DNA from: Bacteroidota bacterium
GTDB lineage: Bacteria > Bacteroidota > Bacteroidia > Flavobacteriales_F > PHOS-HE28
DNA length: 47,598 nucleotides
Direction: 5' to 3'
Assembly (NCBI GenBank): GCA_018267155.1
Contig: JAFDZE010000003.1
Span: forward strand, 1-47,598
Under the pieces are notes generated by a model, which was not told the origin of the DNA, did not search any database, and saw only the letters and a program-made list of their open reading frames with translations. Within the stretch, counting starts at the first letter, position 1, and each line of letters starts with the position of its first letter. Shown here one piece after another: positions 9,342 through 16,772 of the stretch. The position numbers and the translations under genes were made by a program.

Positions 9342-10715
9342 TTAGAGCCGGATACCCATGGTTATGCCAACGAACAGGCGGTAGCGGGAGGAGGTGAGCG
9401 AGCCCAGTCTGGGCCGTTCCTTGTCGTCGGGATGTGTGAACCACCGGTGGTCCAGAACGACGCCGGAATTCCGGGCCATGCCATCCCACTGGGCCCGCAC
9501 GCCGACCAGGTAGCGCGGTTCGCCGTTCTTGTGGATGATGAGTGCGGGCTGGAGCGCGAACCCCAGGCTTCCGCGTTGACCGGCATCCAGGTCGTCCAGC
9601 GCCTCGGTCCGGTCGGTATAGAAGTCGATACGTTCCCCGGTGGCGGCATCCACTACGGCGGCAGCGGGGGAGGTGTAGGTCAGGATCGTACCGCCCGTGG
9701 CATCCATCAACTCCGAATTGATGCGCTGGTTGGTCCCCGTCTGGTCCATGGTGTAGTGGCCGCTCGTGTTCCGCAGTACGGCGTAGCTGTAGTTCACTTC
9801 CGCCTCCAACGCGAATTCGAGTTTGCTGCCCATGGCGGTTCGCTTGCTGATGCCGAGCGGAATGGTGAGCAGGGTGGAGCGGGTGGCCTCGGTGAGGTCG
9901 TAGATGCGCTGGCCCACGTCGATGGTGGGGGCAAGGTCGACCGGTTGGTCGTGCGCACCGAGGGCGCTGGTATGAATGATCCCCACCTGTTCATAGCGCA
10001 GCCCTTCGGCGGTGAGTTTTTCCGTACGCATGGAGGCGCGCAGCCCGGTCTTCAGCCAGACGTTGGCCTTATTGGTACGGCTGAACGGGTTGAAATACCA
10101 GCTGACACCGATACCCAGGGTGTTCGCCGCAACTTCCGGCGCGAAGTCCTTCTGGTCAGCGAAGGTCGGATCACCCATGCCCATCACACCGGAGATGTCC
10201 ACGAAGAGTTGGGCCTCCCGGGCCTTCTCCGCCTCTATGGAGCGGATGGAGAACCGGCCGTCCAGATAGCGCACCAGGACCATGTGATGCACGGTGAAGG
10301 GCTTGCTGAGGTAGGGTGCGGAACTCTTGCCCGACACTGGTATTGTTTTGGTCAGCGGGATCCTCCATTCGTATTCGGCGCGGTCCAGTTTCCGCATCGT
10401 GATGTGCTTCTGGTCGATCCGGTGCACGAACGCGAAGCCATCCGGATAGGCGTCTTCCACCAGGAACGCGTATCGTTCGGTCGCGAGCGGCTGGTCGCGT
10501 TGCTCGCAGATGTCGCAGGCTACCCGCGAGGATTCATCGGTGAAGGCATTGGTGAATTCCTGCGCGCGCGTGCCCACCTGGCGCAGGTCGTTCAGGTTCT
10601 TCTCCAGGAAGGCGATCGCCTTGGGCAGCAGTGTGTCCCCGAGTGTTCCCTGTGCCCGGACCTCGCGACCGGCCAAAATGCCCACCAGGAGGGCGACCGT
10701 GATCCGGACTTTCAT
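9342..10715 (-). CDS. Predicted outer-membrane beta-barrel protein
   Basis: 457 residues. The start at 10715 overlaps the previous stop as ATGA and gives a clear signal peptide (MKVRITVALLVGILAG, cleavage after REVRAQ); a longer reading to 10772 would hide it. The mature N-terminus is helical (about 25-60) with a CDIC pair near 70. From about 170 onward there are alternating strands (LGIGVSWYFNPF, ANVWLKTGLRASM, LEFALEAEVNYSYAVL, YRLFVGITMGIRL) and a final Leu, as in outer-membrane barrels. No specific family is recognised. Its position between a T9SS-sorted protein and tssR suggests an outer-membrane partner of the T6SS envelope complex or a docking site for the neighbouring surface protein. 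Confidence 0.7.
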   Translation of the reverse strand: MKVRITVALLVGILAGREVRAQGTLGDTLLPKAIAFLEKNLNDLRQVGTRAQEFTNAFTDESSRVACDICEQRDQPLATERYAFLVEDAYPDGFAFVHRIDQKHITMRKLDRAEYEWRIPLTKTIPVSGKSSAPYLSKPFTVHHMVLVRYLDGRFSIRSIEAEKAREAQLFVDISGVMGMGDPTFADQKDFAPEVAANTLGIGVSWYFNPFSRTNKANVWLKTGLRASMRTEKLTAEGLRYEQVGIIHTSALGAHDQPVDLAPTIDVGQRIYDLTEATRSTLLTIPLGISKRTAMGSKLEFALEAEVNYSYAVLRNTSGHYTMDQTGTNQRINSELMDATGGTILTYTSPAAAVVDAATGERIDFYTDRTEALDDLDAGQRGSLGFALQPALIIHKNGEPRYLVGVRAQWDGMARNSGVVLDHRWFTHPDDKERPRLGSLTSSRYRLFVGITMGIRL

Positions 10716-12730
10716 TGCACGATCAGTTTGATGCTCTGAGGTCGTCCATCGATCCAGGCCCGAAGTACCCATGGCCCACGCGACAAGCCGCCTTCGAGCG
10801 TGCTGCCCAGGTCATATCCGGACGATGGCAACCTGGCGGAGGATCGGATGCGCCCTTGAAGGTCAAGGATCTCCACGAGCACCGGATCATCAGATCCCGT
10901 TCGGAAGGGAGCGATCCACAGCGGGCCTCCAGCCCACGGGTTCGGGTCCACGCGCAATTCGGGTACGGTGGCCATTTGCGGCTCCGGGCAGATGCGGGCC
11001 AGCGACAGGGAGTCGGCACAGCGGATCGTGGTGCTCCAACACTCACCATCGATGCTGGTCCGGGCCACGTACGGATGATCCTCGCAGGCATGGATGAGAC
11101 CCGGGTCGAACAAGGTCTGGTCCGTCCCACCCTCCACGGGATCGAACACGTTCCCCAGCAATGTGCCCCATTGGAACCATCGTGCGGTCGGATCCAGGAC
11201 CGCCAGCCCGTGCGGTTCGAAGAAAACGATCCCCTTGGGGCAGGATGCCGGTGCGGGCGAAATGCCGATGTTGGCGAAGAATGAGCTCGAACAACCCGTT
11301 GTTTGATCCAGTACGGTGATCGCCAGCGTCCCGTTCGCCTCCGTGTCGGACGCATTGTGCCATTGCACGGTGGCCATGGTGTCCTGCTCGCTCTCGAAGG
11401 TGCAGCTGTCGCACACCCATTGGTACTGCAATGCCGGTTCGGCCCCGGGCAGGCTGATGTCCATCCATTGCCCATCGCAAGCGGTATGGAGGCCTACGCC
11501 CCATACGAGCGGTTCCGGTGGTGCCTGGTTGTTCGTCACCTCCACGCTCGCGCTGGCCGCGGAACAAGGTGCGTTCCCGCTGACGGTATAGGTATATGTT
11601 CCGGAAGGGCGGGCCGCCGGATCATACACACCATCGAACTCGACCCCGCCCTGGTCGGTCCACGTGCCTCCGGGATCATGCACGCCCAAGAGGGGGGCCA
11701 GGTCCACCGCCGTGCCATTGGAGCAGGTCGTGAGGGAACTGTCCGAACCTGCGTTGGGAGAATTCAGGACCGTGATGGTGAATTCGCAGGAGTCGGAGCA
11801 CGAATTGTACCTGTACCTGATGCTGTATTCCCCGGCCAGCGTGTCCGGGTCGAAAGTGGTGATCGATGTGCCGTTCAGGAGGTAGGTGCCACCTTCGGGC
11901 AGTGCCCCGGCAAGTACATGGGGTGCGCCATTCGAGCAAAGCGCCAGATCGGCGGGGCAGGTCACGACCTCCACACCCGTAACATTGACCTGTACGGTAT
12001 CACTGGCCGCAACCGGGCATCCGGCCGTACTGTCCGTGACCCAAACAGCGCCGGCGGTGGACACCGATATGGAGGACGACGTTTCGCCCGTGCTCCACAG
12101 TGGTGATGTCGCGGTAGTGGTCAGCACAATGTCGTCACCTGCGCACAATTGTGCCGGTCCGGAAGGATCGATGGCCGGCTGGTCCGGCGGTTGGTTCACC
12201 GTGACCGTGAATGTGGCCGTGGCGGTACAAGGGCCTGTGCTGCCGGTTACCGTGTACGTGGTGGTCGAACCTGGCGTCGCCACCACTTCGGGGCCCGTGT
12301 CGGGGTCGACGCTGAGCGTGGGTTCCCATGCGTACGCATCCGCACCGCTGGCAACAAGCGTGTCACTGGCCGTTCCACAATACGGCCCTCCCTGGCCGGC
12401 GATGGTCACCGTGATCGGTGAAACGACCGTCACTTCGGCCGAGTCGGCGGCTATGGTATCGCTTGCGCAGAAGAGCACGCAACGGTAGTGGATATCCGTA
12501 TCCGGGGATACCTGCAGCGTATCATCCGTTGCTCCGGCAATATCCGACCATGCACCGGGTACGCCTTCCTGCCATTGCAGGCTGTCCACATCGGCTCCGG
12601 CTTCCGACAGGATGAATTCCAAAGTCTGGCCGTCACAGACCGAGGTGTCCGATGGTGCAACGATACCGGTACACTGCCCCCGCGCCGAACAAGCGATCCA
12701 GATCATCAGCAAGGTCAGGATGTGTCGCAT
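10712..12730 (-). CDS. T9SS-sorted multi-domain Ig/PKD-like surface protein
   Basis: 672 residues. Signal peptide (about 1-18, ending SARGQ), then a series of Ig/PKD-like beta domains with repeated motifs seen in flavobacterial adhesins (SDTSVCDGQTLEF, GGPYCGTASDTL, TYTVTGSTGPC, GPAQLCAGDDIVL, SGTYTYTVSG) and many paired cysteines. The last 80 residues form a type A T9SS sorting domain (LRVDPNPWAGGPLWI to IDGRPQSIKLIVQ). It should therefore be exported by T9SS and held on or released from the surface. It starts 12 bases after the tssP stop and overlaps the barrel gene by ATGA, so it is translated within a T6SS operon. Its role there is unknown; adhesion to target cells is a guess. Confidence 0.82.
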   Translation of the reverse strand: MRHILTLLMIWIACSARGQCTGIVAPSDTSVCDGQTLEFILSEAGADVDSLQWQEGVPGAWSDIAGATDDTLQVSPDTDIHYRCVLFCASDTIAADSAEVTVVSPITVTIAGQGGPYCGTASDTLVASGADAYAWEPTLSVDPDTGPEVVATPGSTTTYTVTGSTGPCTATATFTVTVNQPPDQPAIDPSGPAQLCAGDDIVLTTTATSPLWSTGETSSSISVSTAGAVWVTDSTAGCPVAASDTVQVNVTGVEVVTCPADLALCSNGAPHVLAGALPEGGTYLLNGTSITTFDPDTLAGEYSIRYRYNSCSDSCEFTITVLNSPNAGSDSSLTTCSNGTAVDLAPLLGVHDPGGTWTDQGGVEFDGVYDPAARPSGTYTYTVSGNAPCSAASASVEVTNNQAPPEPLVWGVGLHTACDGQWMDISLPGAEPALQYQWVCDSCTFESEQDTMATVQWHNASDTEANGTLAITVLDQTTGCSSSFFANIGISPAPASCPKGIVFFEPHGLAVLDPTARWFQWGTLLGNVFDPVEGGTDQTLFDPGLIHACEDHPYVARTSIDGECWSTTIRCADSLSLARICPEPQMATVPELRVDPNPWAGGPLWIAPFRTGSDDPVLVEILDLQGRIRSSARLPSSGYDLGSTLEGGLSRGPWVLRAWIDGRPQSIKLIVQ

Positions 12731-12742
12731 GTGGCTCCACTG

Positions 12743-13963
12743 TTACTGTGCGGCCCGGAAGACCACGTCGAAGAGACAGGTGGACGTATCGCTGGTGAAC
12801 TGGATGGCGCCTTTCCCCACCAGGCGCCCTCCTTGTTCGTCCACTACGCCGAATCGGTTGCCTTGGATGGGGAAATAGCCCATGGTCCCGATGACAGGTT
12901 TGATACTGATCCGGTATTTGACCCCTTCGAACATCACCGGCATATTGGCGATCGGATGGGAGGTGGCCTTCTCCCGATCGAAACCGCATACGAATGGACG
13001 GTTGAACTCCACCGGGGGTGTCCGCTCAGGGGATATGCACTTGATCGTGATCTGCCCTTTGCCGCCGGTCGGCTGTGTATAGTACGAGAACCGGTCCAGC
13101 ACGCAATTGACCGGTGGGGTGAACAGGAATGCGACCTCCGAATCCCTGTAGTCCGTGATCTTTTTACGATCCTGTGATTCGATCTCCATGCGGAGCCTGC
13201 CGGTGAAGCGGACATCCTCCCTGCCGAAAGCGGCGTTGGGAGCGGGCGGGGGTGGGGCCCGTCGGGGAGGCGGTGCACTCCGCCGCTTCTTCCGGACCAC
13301 CACTTCTTTCCTGGGCAGGTCCGGGTCGGGCTTGACCGGGGCGGGTGCGCTCACCAGGAAATGCCATGTGGTATCTTTTTCCAGTCCTGACCCGAACTGC
13401 ACACGTACGTTGGCGGAGTACGCGCCCGCCTTGACGGGTCGCCACGTGAAGTTGGGCTCGTTCCATGTGGTGTCCGTGCTGTCGCCCGTGATGTGCCACA
13501 GGGTCCCGTCCTTGAGCGCACCGGTGGAATAGTCGCCGAACTCCATCTCGTCGCCTACCACCGGGTACGCATCGGGCCATTCAATGTCGAACCGCTCACC
13601 ATCCACCACCACGAAGGTGTCCCGAGCGATCACCCGCATGTGCCTGAAACTGTTCACCACGTAACGCCCGGTGTCCGGAAAGACTTGGCGCAGCACACGA
13701 ACGTCGCTGATGAACCTGCGTTCGCCGGAACGATCCTCGATCGACCAGAACAGCGAATCGTTCAAGTCATACCGTGAACCATCCGCCACGCGCAAGTCGT
13801 ACGTGACCAGGCGTTGCAACGTATCCATAACATCCGATGCCTCATCGACGGGCTTCGCCAAAATGGAACCCGGAGGCTCAGGCAATGTGGCCAACAGTCC
13901 CAACGAACCGATAGCGAAGGTGCCTATCAGTGTGGTGATAATGGCGTTCTCCATTCTTTCCAC
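12743..13963 (-). CDS. tssP: Probable T6SSiii membrane protein TssP
   Basis: 406 residues. One N-terminal membrane anchor (about 7-27, IITTLIGTFAIGSLGLLATL) and a large periplasmic part with beta-rich segments (about 45-215), a basic proline-rich linker near 222-245 (KKRRSAPPPRRAPPPPAP) and a C-terminal beta domain (about 250-406). The call rests mainly on position: it follows tssO by 5 bases and has the single-anchor topology expected of TssP in the Bacteroidota T6SS envelope complex. The inner domain resembles the Ig-like folds of envelope-spanning proteins such as GldM, which is the main alternative, but the operon does not encode gliding partners. A TssP profile search would decide. Confidence 0.6.
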   Translation of the reverse strand: MERMENAIITTLIGTFAIGSLGLLATLPEPPGSILAKPVDEASDVMDTLQRLVTYDLRVADGSRYDLNDSLFWSIEDRSGERRFISDVRVLRQVFPDTGRYVVNSFRHMRVIARDTFVVVDGERFDIEWPDAYPVVGDEMEFGDYSTGALKDGTLWHITGDSTDTTWNEPNFTWRPVKAGAYSANVRVQFGSGLEKDTTWHFLVSAPAPVKPDPDLPRKEVVVRKKRRSAPPPRRAPPPPAPNAAFGREDVRFTGRLRMEIESQDRKKITDYRDSEVAFLFTPPVNCVLDRFSYYTQPTGGKGQITIKCISPERTPPVEFNRPFVCGFDREKATSHPIANMPVMFEGVKYRISIKPVIGTMGYFPIQGNRFGVVDEQGGRLVGKGAIQFTSDTSTCLFDVVFRAAQ

Positions 13964-13968
13964 CCGGT

Positions 13969-14511
13969 CTACTTGACCTGGTTGTACCTGGTCTCGAACT
14001 CGTCACGCTCGGTCTTGGCCTTGTCCAGATCCTTCTTCATCTCCGAAAGCTCCTCATTTTTCTTGGCAACTTCCTCTGCTGCCTCGATGTAGGCGTTCTG
14101 AAGGTTCGTCGCGACAGATTCCAAGGCCTTGGTGATGCTGATCAATGTCGAATCGCTTTCCCGGGACTCGTTCTCGAAATTCTCGAGATCGCTTTTGACC
14201 TTCCCGATATGATCGGTCAAGGTCCCGTTGTCGTTGAAGTCCAGTTTGGCCATTGTGCCGCTCTTGGTCACCACGTAGTCCTTCAGGCCACCTGTGCTTC
14301 TTTCGAGCTTGATCAATTGCTCCCTGTACTTGGCGGCCACGGCACCATCAGCACGCTTGGTCTCGTACTGTGACCGGAGGAACTCGTTCTCCACATGGTC
14401 CACCCGACCGAACAACCAGGTGAGGAGGATGAACGGCGCAATGGCGAGGAGGAAGAGGGCCAGGAAGCGGAAGAATTGTACGCGCCGTTCGCGGGTGTTC
14501 AGTGGTCTCAT
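13969..14511 (-). CDS. tssO: Type VI secretion system protein TssO
   Basis: 180 residues. It opens with a short basic leader, MRPLNTRERRVQFFRF, very like the conserved start I recall for TssO (MKPLN.KER), followed by one membrane helix (about 17-37) and a long charged coiled coil (about 45-180). TssO is specific to T6SS subtype iii of Bacteroidota and is an inner-membrane part of its envelope complex. It is the first gene of the eight-gene minus-strand operon; the next gene starts 5 bases after its stop. A TATATTCG -7 box lies 19 bases before its ATG, and the divergent PAAR effector gene begins 195 bases away. Confidence 0.75.
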   Translation of the reverse strand: MRPLNTRERRVQFFRFLALFLLAIAPFILLTWLFGRVDHVENEFLRSQYETKRADGAVAAKYREQLIKLERSTGGLKDYVVTKSGTMAKLDFNDNGTLTDHIGKVKSDLENFENESRESDSTLISITKALESVATNLQNAYIEAAEEVAKKNEELSEMKKDLDKAKTERDEFETRYNQVK

Positions 14512-14530
14512 GGATCAATTCGCGGATCAG

Positions 14531-14538
14531 CGAATATA
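14531..14538 (-). promoter_or_regulatory. Candidate -7 element of the tssO operon (TATATTCG)
   Basis: Read on the minus strand, it fits TAnnTTYG and lies 19 bases before the tssO start. It is in the 194-base divergent gap shared with the PAAR effector gene. No clear -33 element was seen, and no comparable box was found for the plus-strand gene. Confidence 0.4.
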
Positions 14539-14705
14539 ACAGCCGGTCAGAAACGGACTCTGCCATACCGTGGTGACCGGCAGGGCCGTACGCACAGGCG
14601 CCAGTTACGTGATCGGCACCGCCGAAGGCTCGTTCGGACCTTCGTTCCCAAAGGCCCGTGGCGATCTTGGCAGCATGTTCATCCATACCTGATCCGTATT
14701 GAGTC

Positions 14706-15530
14706 ATGAGCCTGCCAGCAGCCCGCGTGGGTGATATGCATATCTGCCCGATGGTGACCCCCGCTGCGGTTCCTGTGCCGCACGTGGGCGGTCCCATCCT
14801 GCCGCCCGGCACCCCTGTGGTATTGATCGGTGGGATGCCCGCTGCCACCATGGGCGACATGTGTACCTGCGTTGGTCCGCCCGATGTGATCGCCATGGGT
14901 GCGGCAACCGTGCTGATCAGCGGTCGTCCGGCCGCGCGCATGAGCGATACCACCATGCACGGCGGTACCGTGGCGCTGGGCTTTCCCACCGTACTGATCG
15001 GAGGGGCCGGAACCGCCAGTGTTACGCCCCCGGGACCCACGACCATGCTGGGGGCGCTCTGGCAGTACGTCAAGAACATTTTCGACCCACCCACGGATGA
15101 TCCCCGGGCACCAGCCAACATCGTGGCCCAAGTGAACCCCTTGGATGGTGGCATCAATTGTGGTCACATCATCGATGCGGTGATCGCCCGGCTCGATGGA
15201 TCCAGCCCGTACGCCATCACCGCCACCACGCAACGGGATGGTTCCTGGGAGGAGATCGAGACTCGCCACGGCACCACGTTCACCTGGGGCAAAAGCTTCC
15301 AGCAGGTGTATGCCGAGGTGAAGGCCGGCGGGCCCGGCACCACGCACATTGTGGGCATGGCCGGCAAGAAGGAGGCCCATGTGGTGGTGATCACCAACCA
15401 CAACGGTACCCCCGTGATCCTGGAAGGGCAGGGCGGTGGGGCCGTCATCGATTCGGCCGACGAGGCCGCCGCCCGATATGATCCCGGTTTCTATGGCGAT
15501 GGTTTCACCGTAGGTTCAGCCCCGCTTTGA
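14706..15530 (+). CDS. PAAR-domain T6SS effector with papain-fold toxin tail
   Basis: 274 residues. Residues 1-105 are a PAAR domain with the usual repeats (ARVGDMHICP, VLIGGMPAATMGDMCTC, VLISGRPAARMSD, PTVLIGG), which caps the VgrG spike of a T6SS. A linker (105-145) leads to a C-terminal domain of about 130 residues resembling papain-fold toxin 1 (Tox-PL, glutamine-deamidase-like): NPLDGGINCGHIIDAVIARLDG gives nucleophile Cys152, EAHVVVI gives His225, and ILEGQGG provides Glu240 and Gln242 where the family more often has Asp-x-Gln. There is no signal peptide, as expected for T6SS cargo. The immunity gene follows after 3 bases. The assignment of PAAR is firm; the toxin subfamily and the use of Glu240 are inference. 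Confidence 0.85.
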   Translation: MSLPAARVGDMHICPMVTPAAVPVPHVGGPILPPGTPVVLIGGMPAATMGDMCTCVGPPDVIAMGAATVLISGRPAARMSDTTMHGGTVALGFPTVLIGGAGTASVTPPGPTTMLGALWQYVKNIFDPPTDDPRAPANIVAQVNPLDGGINCGHIIDAVIARLDGSSPYAITATTQRDGSWEEIETRHGTTFTWGKSFQQVYAEVKAGGPGTTHIVGMAGKKEAHVVVITNHNGTPVILEGQGGGAVIDSADEAAARYDPGFYGDGFTVGSAPL

Positions 15531-15533
15531 CGC

Positions 15534-15821
15534 ATGATCACCGTTGAACAGGCCCGTGACATCGCCCTGGCCGAACTGGCCCGGGCCCTGCCCAAGTACG
15601 ACTTCGTCCTGCTGGACGACGAGACCGTGACCATGCCCTACGGATGGATCTTCTGGTACAACACCCGGAAATACCTGGAAACAGGGGACATCATGGCGTC
15701 CACCCCCGGCAATGCGCCCTTCGTGGTGGAACGTTCCGATGGCCGCATACACTACCTGCCCACCGGGGTCCCATTCCCCGAGGCCTTGCGCAAGGTGGAA
15801 CGCATCATCGAAGCCCGCTGA
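15534..15821 (+). CDS. YrhB-domain immunity protein for the PAAR toxin
   Basis: 95 residues, no signal peptide or membrane segment, so cytosolic. The sequence fits the YrhB/Imm35-type immunity fold: an N-terminal helix with ITVEQARDIALAELA, the core YGWIFWYNTRKYLETGD, then GNAPFVVERSDGRIHYLPTG and a C-terminal helix. Members of this family are typically encoded next to polymorphic toxins with peptidase or deamidase tails. It starts 3 bases after the PAAR toxin stop, so the two are cotranscribed and probably translationally coupled. It should bind the papain-fold domain and protect the producer; this is inferred from family and position. Confidence 0.8.
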   Translation: MITVEQARDIALAELARALPKYDFVLLDDETVTMPYGWIFWYNTRKYLETGDIMASTPGNAPFVVERSDGRIHYLPTGVPFPEALRKVERIIEAR

Positions 15822-15868
15822 ACCCGATCATCATTCCGTTCGCGATGAGCGGTATCCGGCAATTGTCT

Positions 15869-15876
15869 TATCTTCG
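15869..15876 (+). promoter_or_regulatory. Candidate -7 element before the DUF4123 gene (TATCTTCG)
   Basis: Fits TAnnTTYG, lies in the 82-base gap after the immunity gene and 27 bases before the GTG start at 15904. It suggests the adaptor gene can be transcribed apart from the toxin-immunity pair. Confidence 0.45.
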
Positions 15877-15903
15877 GGCGATCAGGTCCCGTACAGTTCC
15901 CAC

Positions 15904-16557
15904 GTGAACGACATCCATTTCGTCATGCTCGATGCCGCGCGGATGCACGGCGACATCTACCAGGCCAGGGAGATGAATCCCGAGCATATCTGCCTGTATG
16001 AAGGGGATAGTGCGCAATTCCTGGGTGCGGTGGCCCCCTGGTTGTTCAGCTTCCAACCCGGGACGGATTTCGCCACGTGGACGGCACGCCATGGACGGGG
16101 CAACAGTTGGGGCGTATTCTTCCGGTCTTCTGCCGACCCGCAGCGTATCTATCAGCACTTGCGGAAATTCCTGGTGGTGAGGGGTGAGGATGGCAAAGAA
16201 ATGTTCTTCCGCTACTACGACCCGCGGGTGATGCGCGTGTTCCTGCCCACCTGCGATGAGGCGCAGTTGAAGGAGTTCTTCGGCCCGATCCAGGCTTTCC
16301 TCGTTGAAAATGATCAAGGACTCCTGGTTGAATATGCACTGGAGGAAGGTCGCTTGGGCTACACCGAAACAGGGCTGGACCTCCTGCGCTATTTCAACGT
16401 GCAGGAACTGCCACCACCGCAACCGGTACCGCTTGAACAGGTGGGTACGCCTTCGGCCCCGGAACCTCCCGCTCCGCTACCCCCGCCCCAACAACCCTCC
16501 CAACGACGTTCGGTGGATACCTCCAACGAGCCCTCGTCCTGGGATTTCGGGTATTGA
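15904..16557 (+). CDS. DUF4123 T6SS effector adaptor/chaperone
   Basis: 217 residues. DUF4123 proteins (Tap/TEC type) load effectors onto VgrG or PAAR tips. Family features in order: LDAARMHGDIYQ (about 9-20), ICLYEGD, VAPWLFSF, FATWTARHGRGNSWGVFF, HLRKFLVVRGEDGKEMFFRYYDPRVMRVFLPTCD (about 84-118) and FFGPIQAFLVE. The start is taken as GTG at 15904, which places LDAAR close to the N-terminus as in relatives; the ATG at 15925 is possible, while the upstream extension has no family character. The last 50 residues are a proline-rich tail (PPPQPVPLEQ...PPPQQP) not usual for the family. It follows the PAAR toxin and its immunity gene, so it is the likely adaptor for that effector. Confidence 0.85.
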   Translation: MNDIHFVMLDAARMHGDIYQAREMNPEHICLYEGDSAQFLGAVAPWLFSFQPGTDFATWTARHGRGNSWGVFFRSSADPQRIYQHLRKFLVVRGEDGKEMFFRYYDPRVMRVFLPTCDEAQLKEFFGPIQAFLVENDQGLLVEYALEEGRLGYTETGLDLLRYFNVQELPPPQPVPLEQVGTPSAPEPPAPLPPPQQPSQRRSVDTSNEPSSWDFGY

Positions 16558-16740
16558 TCCGAGAGTTGACCCAGGACCACACGGATCGGCCCCAGGCTGG
16601 TCAGCACGGTGAGTGCTCAAAAATTCGGGTGGGCCAGGGACCGGTCCAGAAGCGGTGATCAGCGTGATCCCGCGATCAGTGCCCGGTGCATTTCCCGGTG
16701 GATCGCGCTCCTCGTAGTGGAGTTCCGGTCCGCGTTCCGA

Positions 16741-16748
16741 TACTTTTG
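16741..16748 (+). promoter_or_regulatory. Candidate -7 element of the metalloprotease gene (TACTTTTG)
   Basis: Perfect match to the Bacteroidota -7 consensus TAnnTTTG, 24 bases before the ATG at 16773. The rest of the 215-base gap 16558-16772 shows no gene. Confidence 0.55.
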
Positions 16749-16772
16749 ATCTCCCTGTCCAACCCATCCCAC

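Noticed and set aside
3979-16557. A complete type VI secretion system
   Set aside because: No TssB/C sheath, Hcp, baseplate, ClpV or VgrG gene is present; only envelope components and an effector island are seen.
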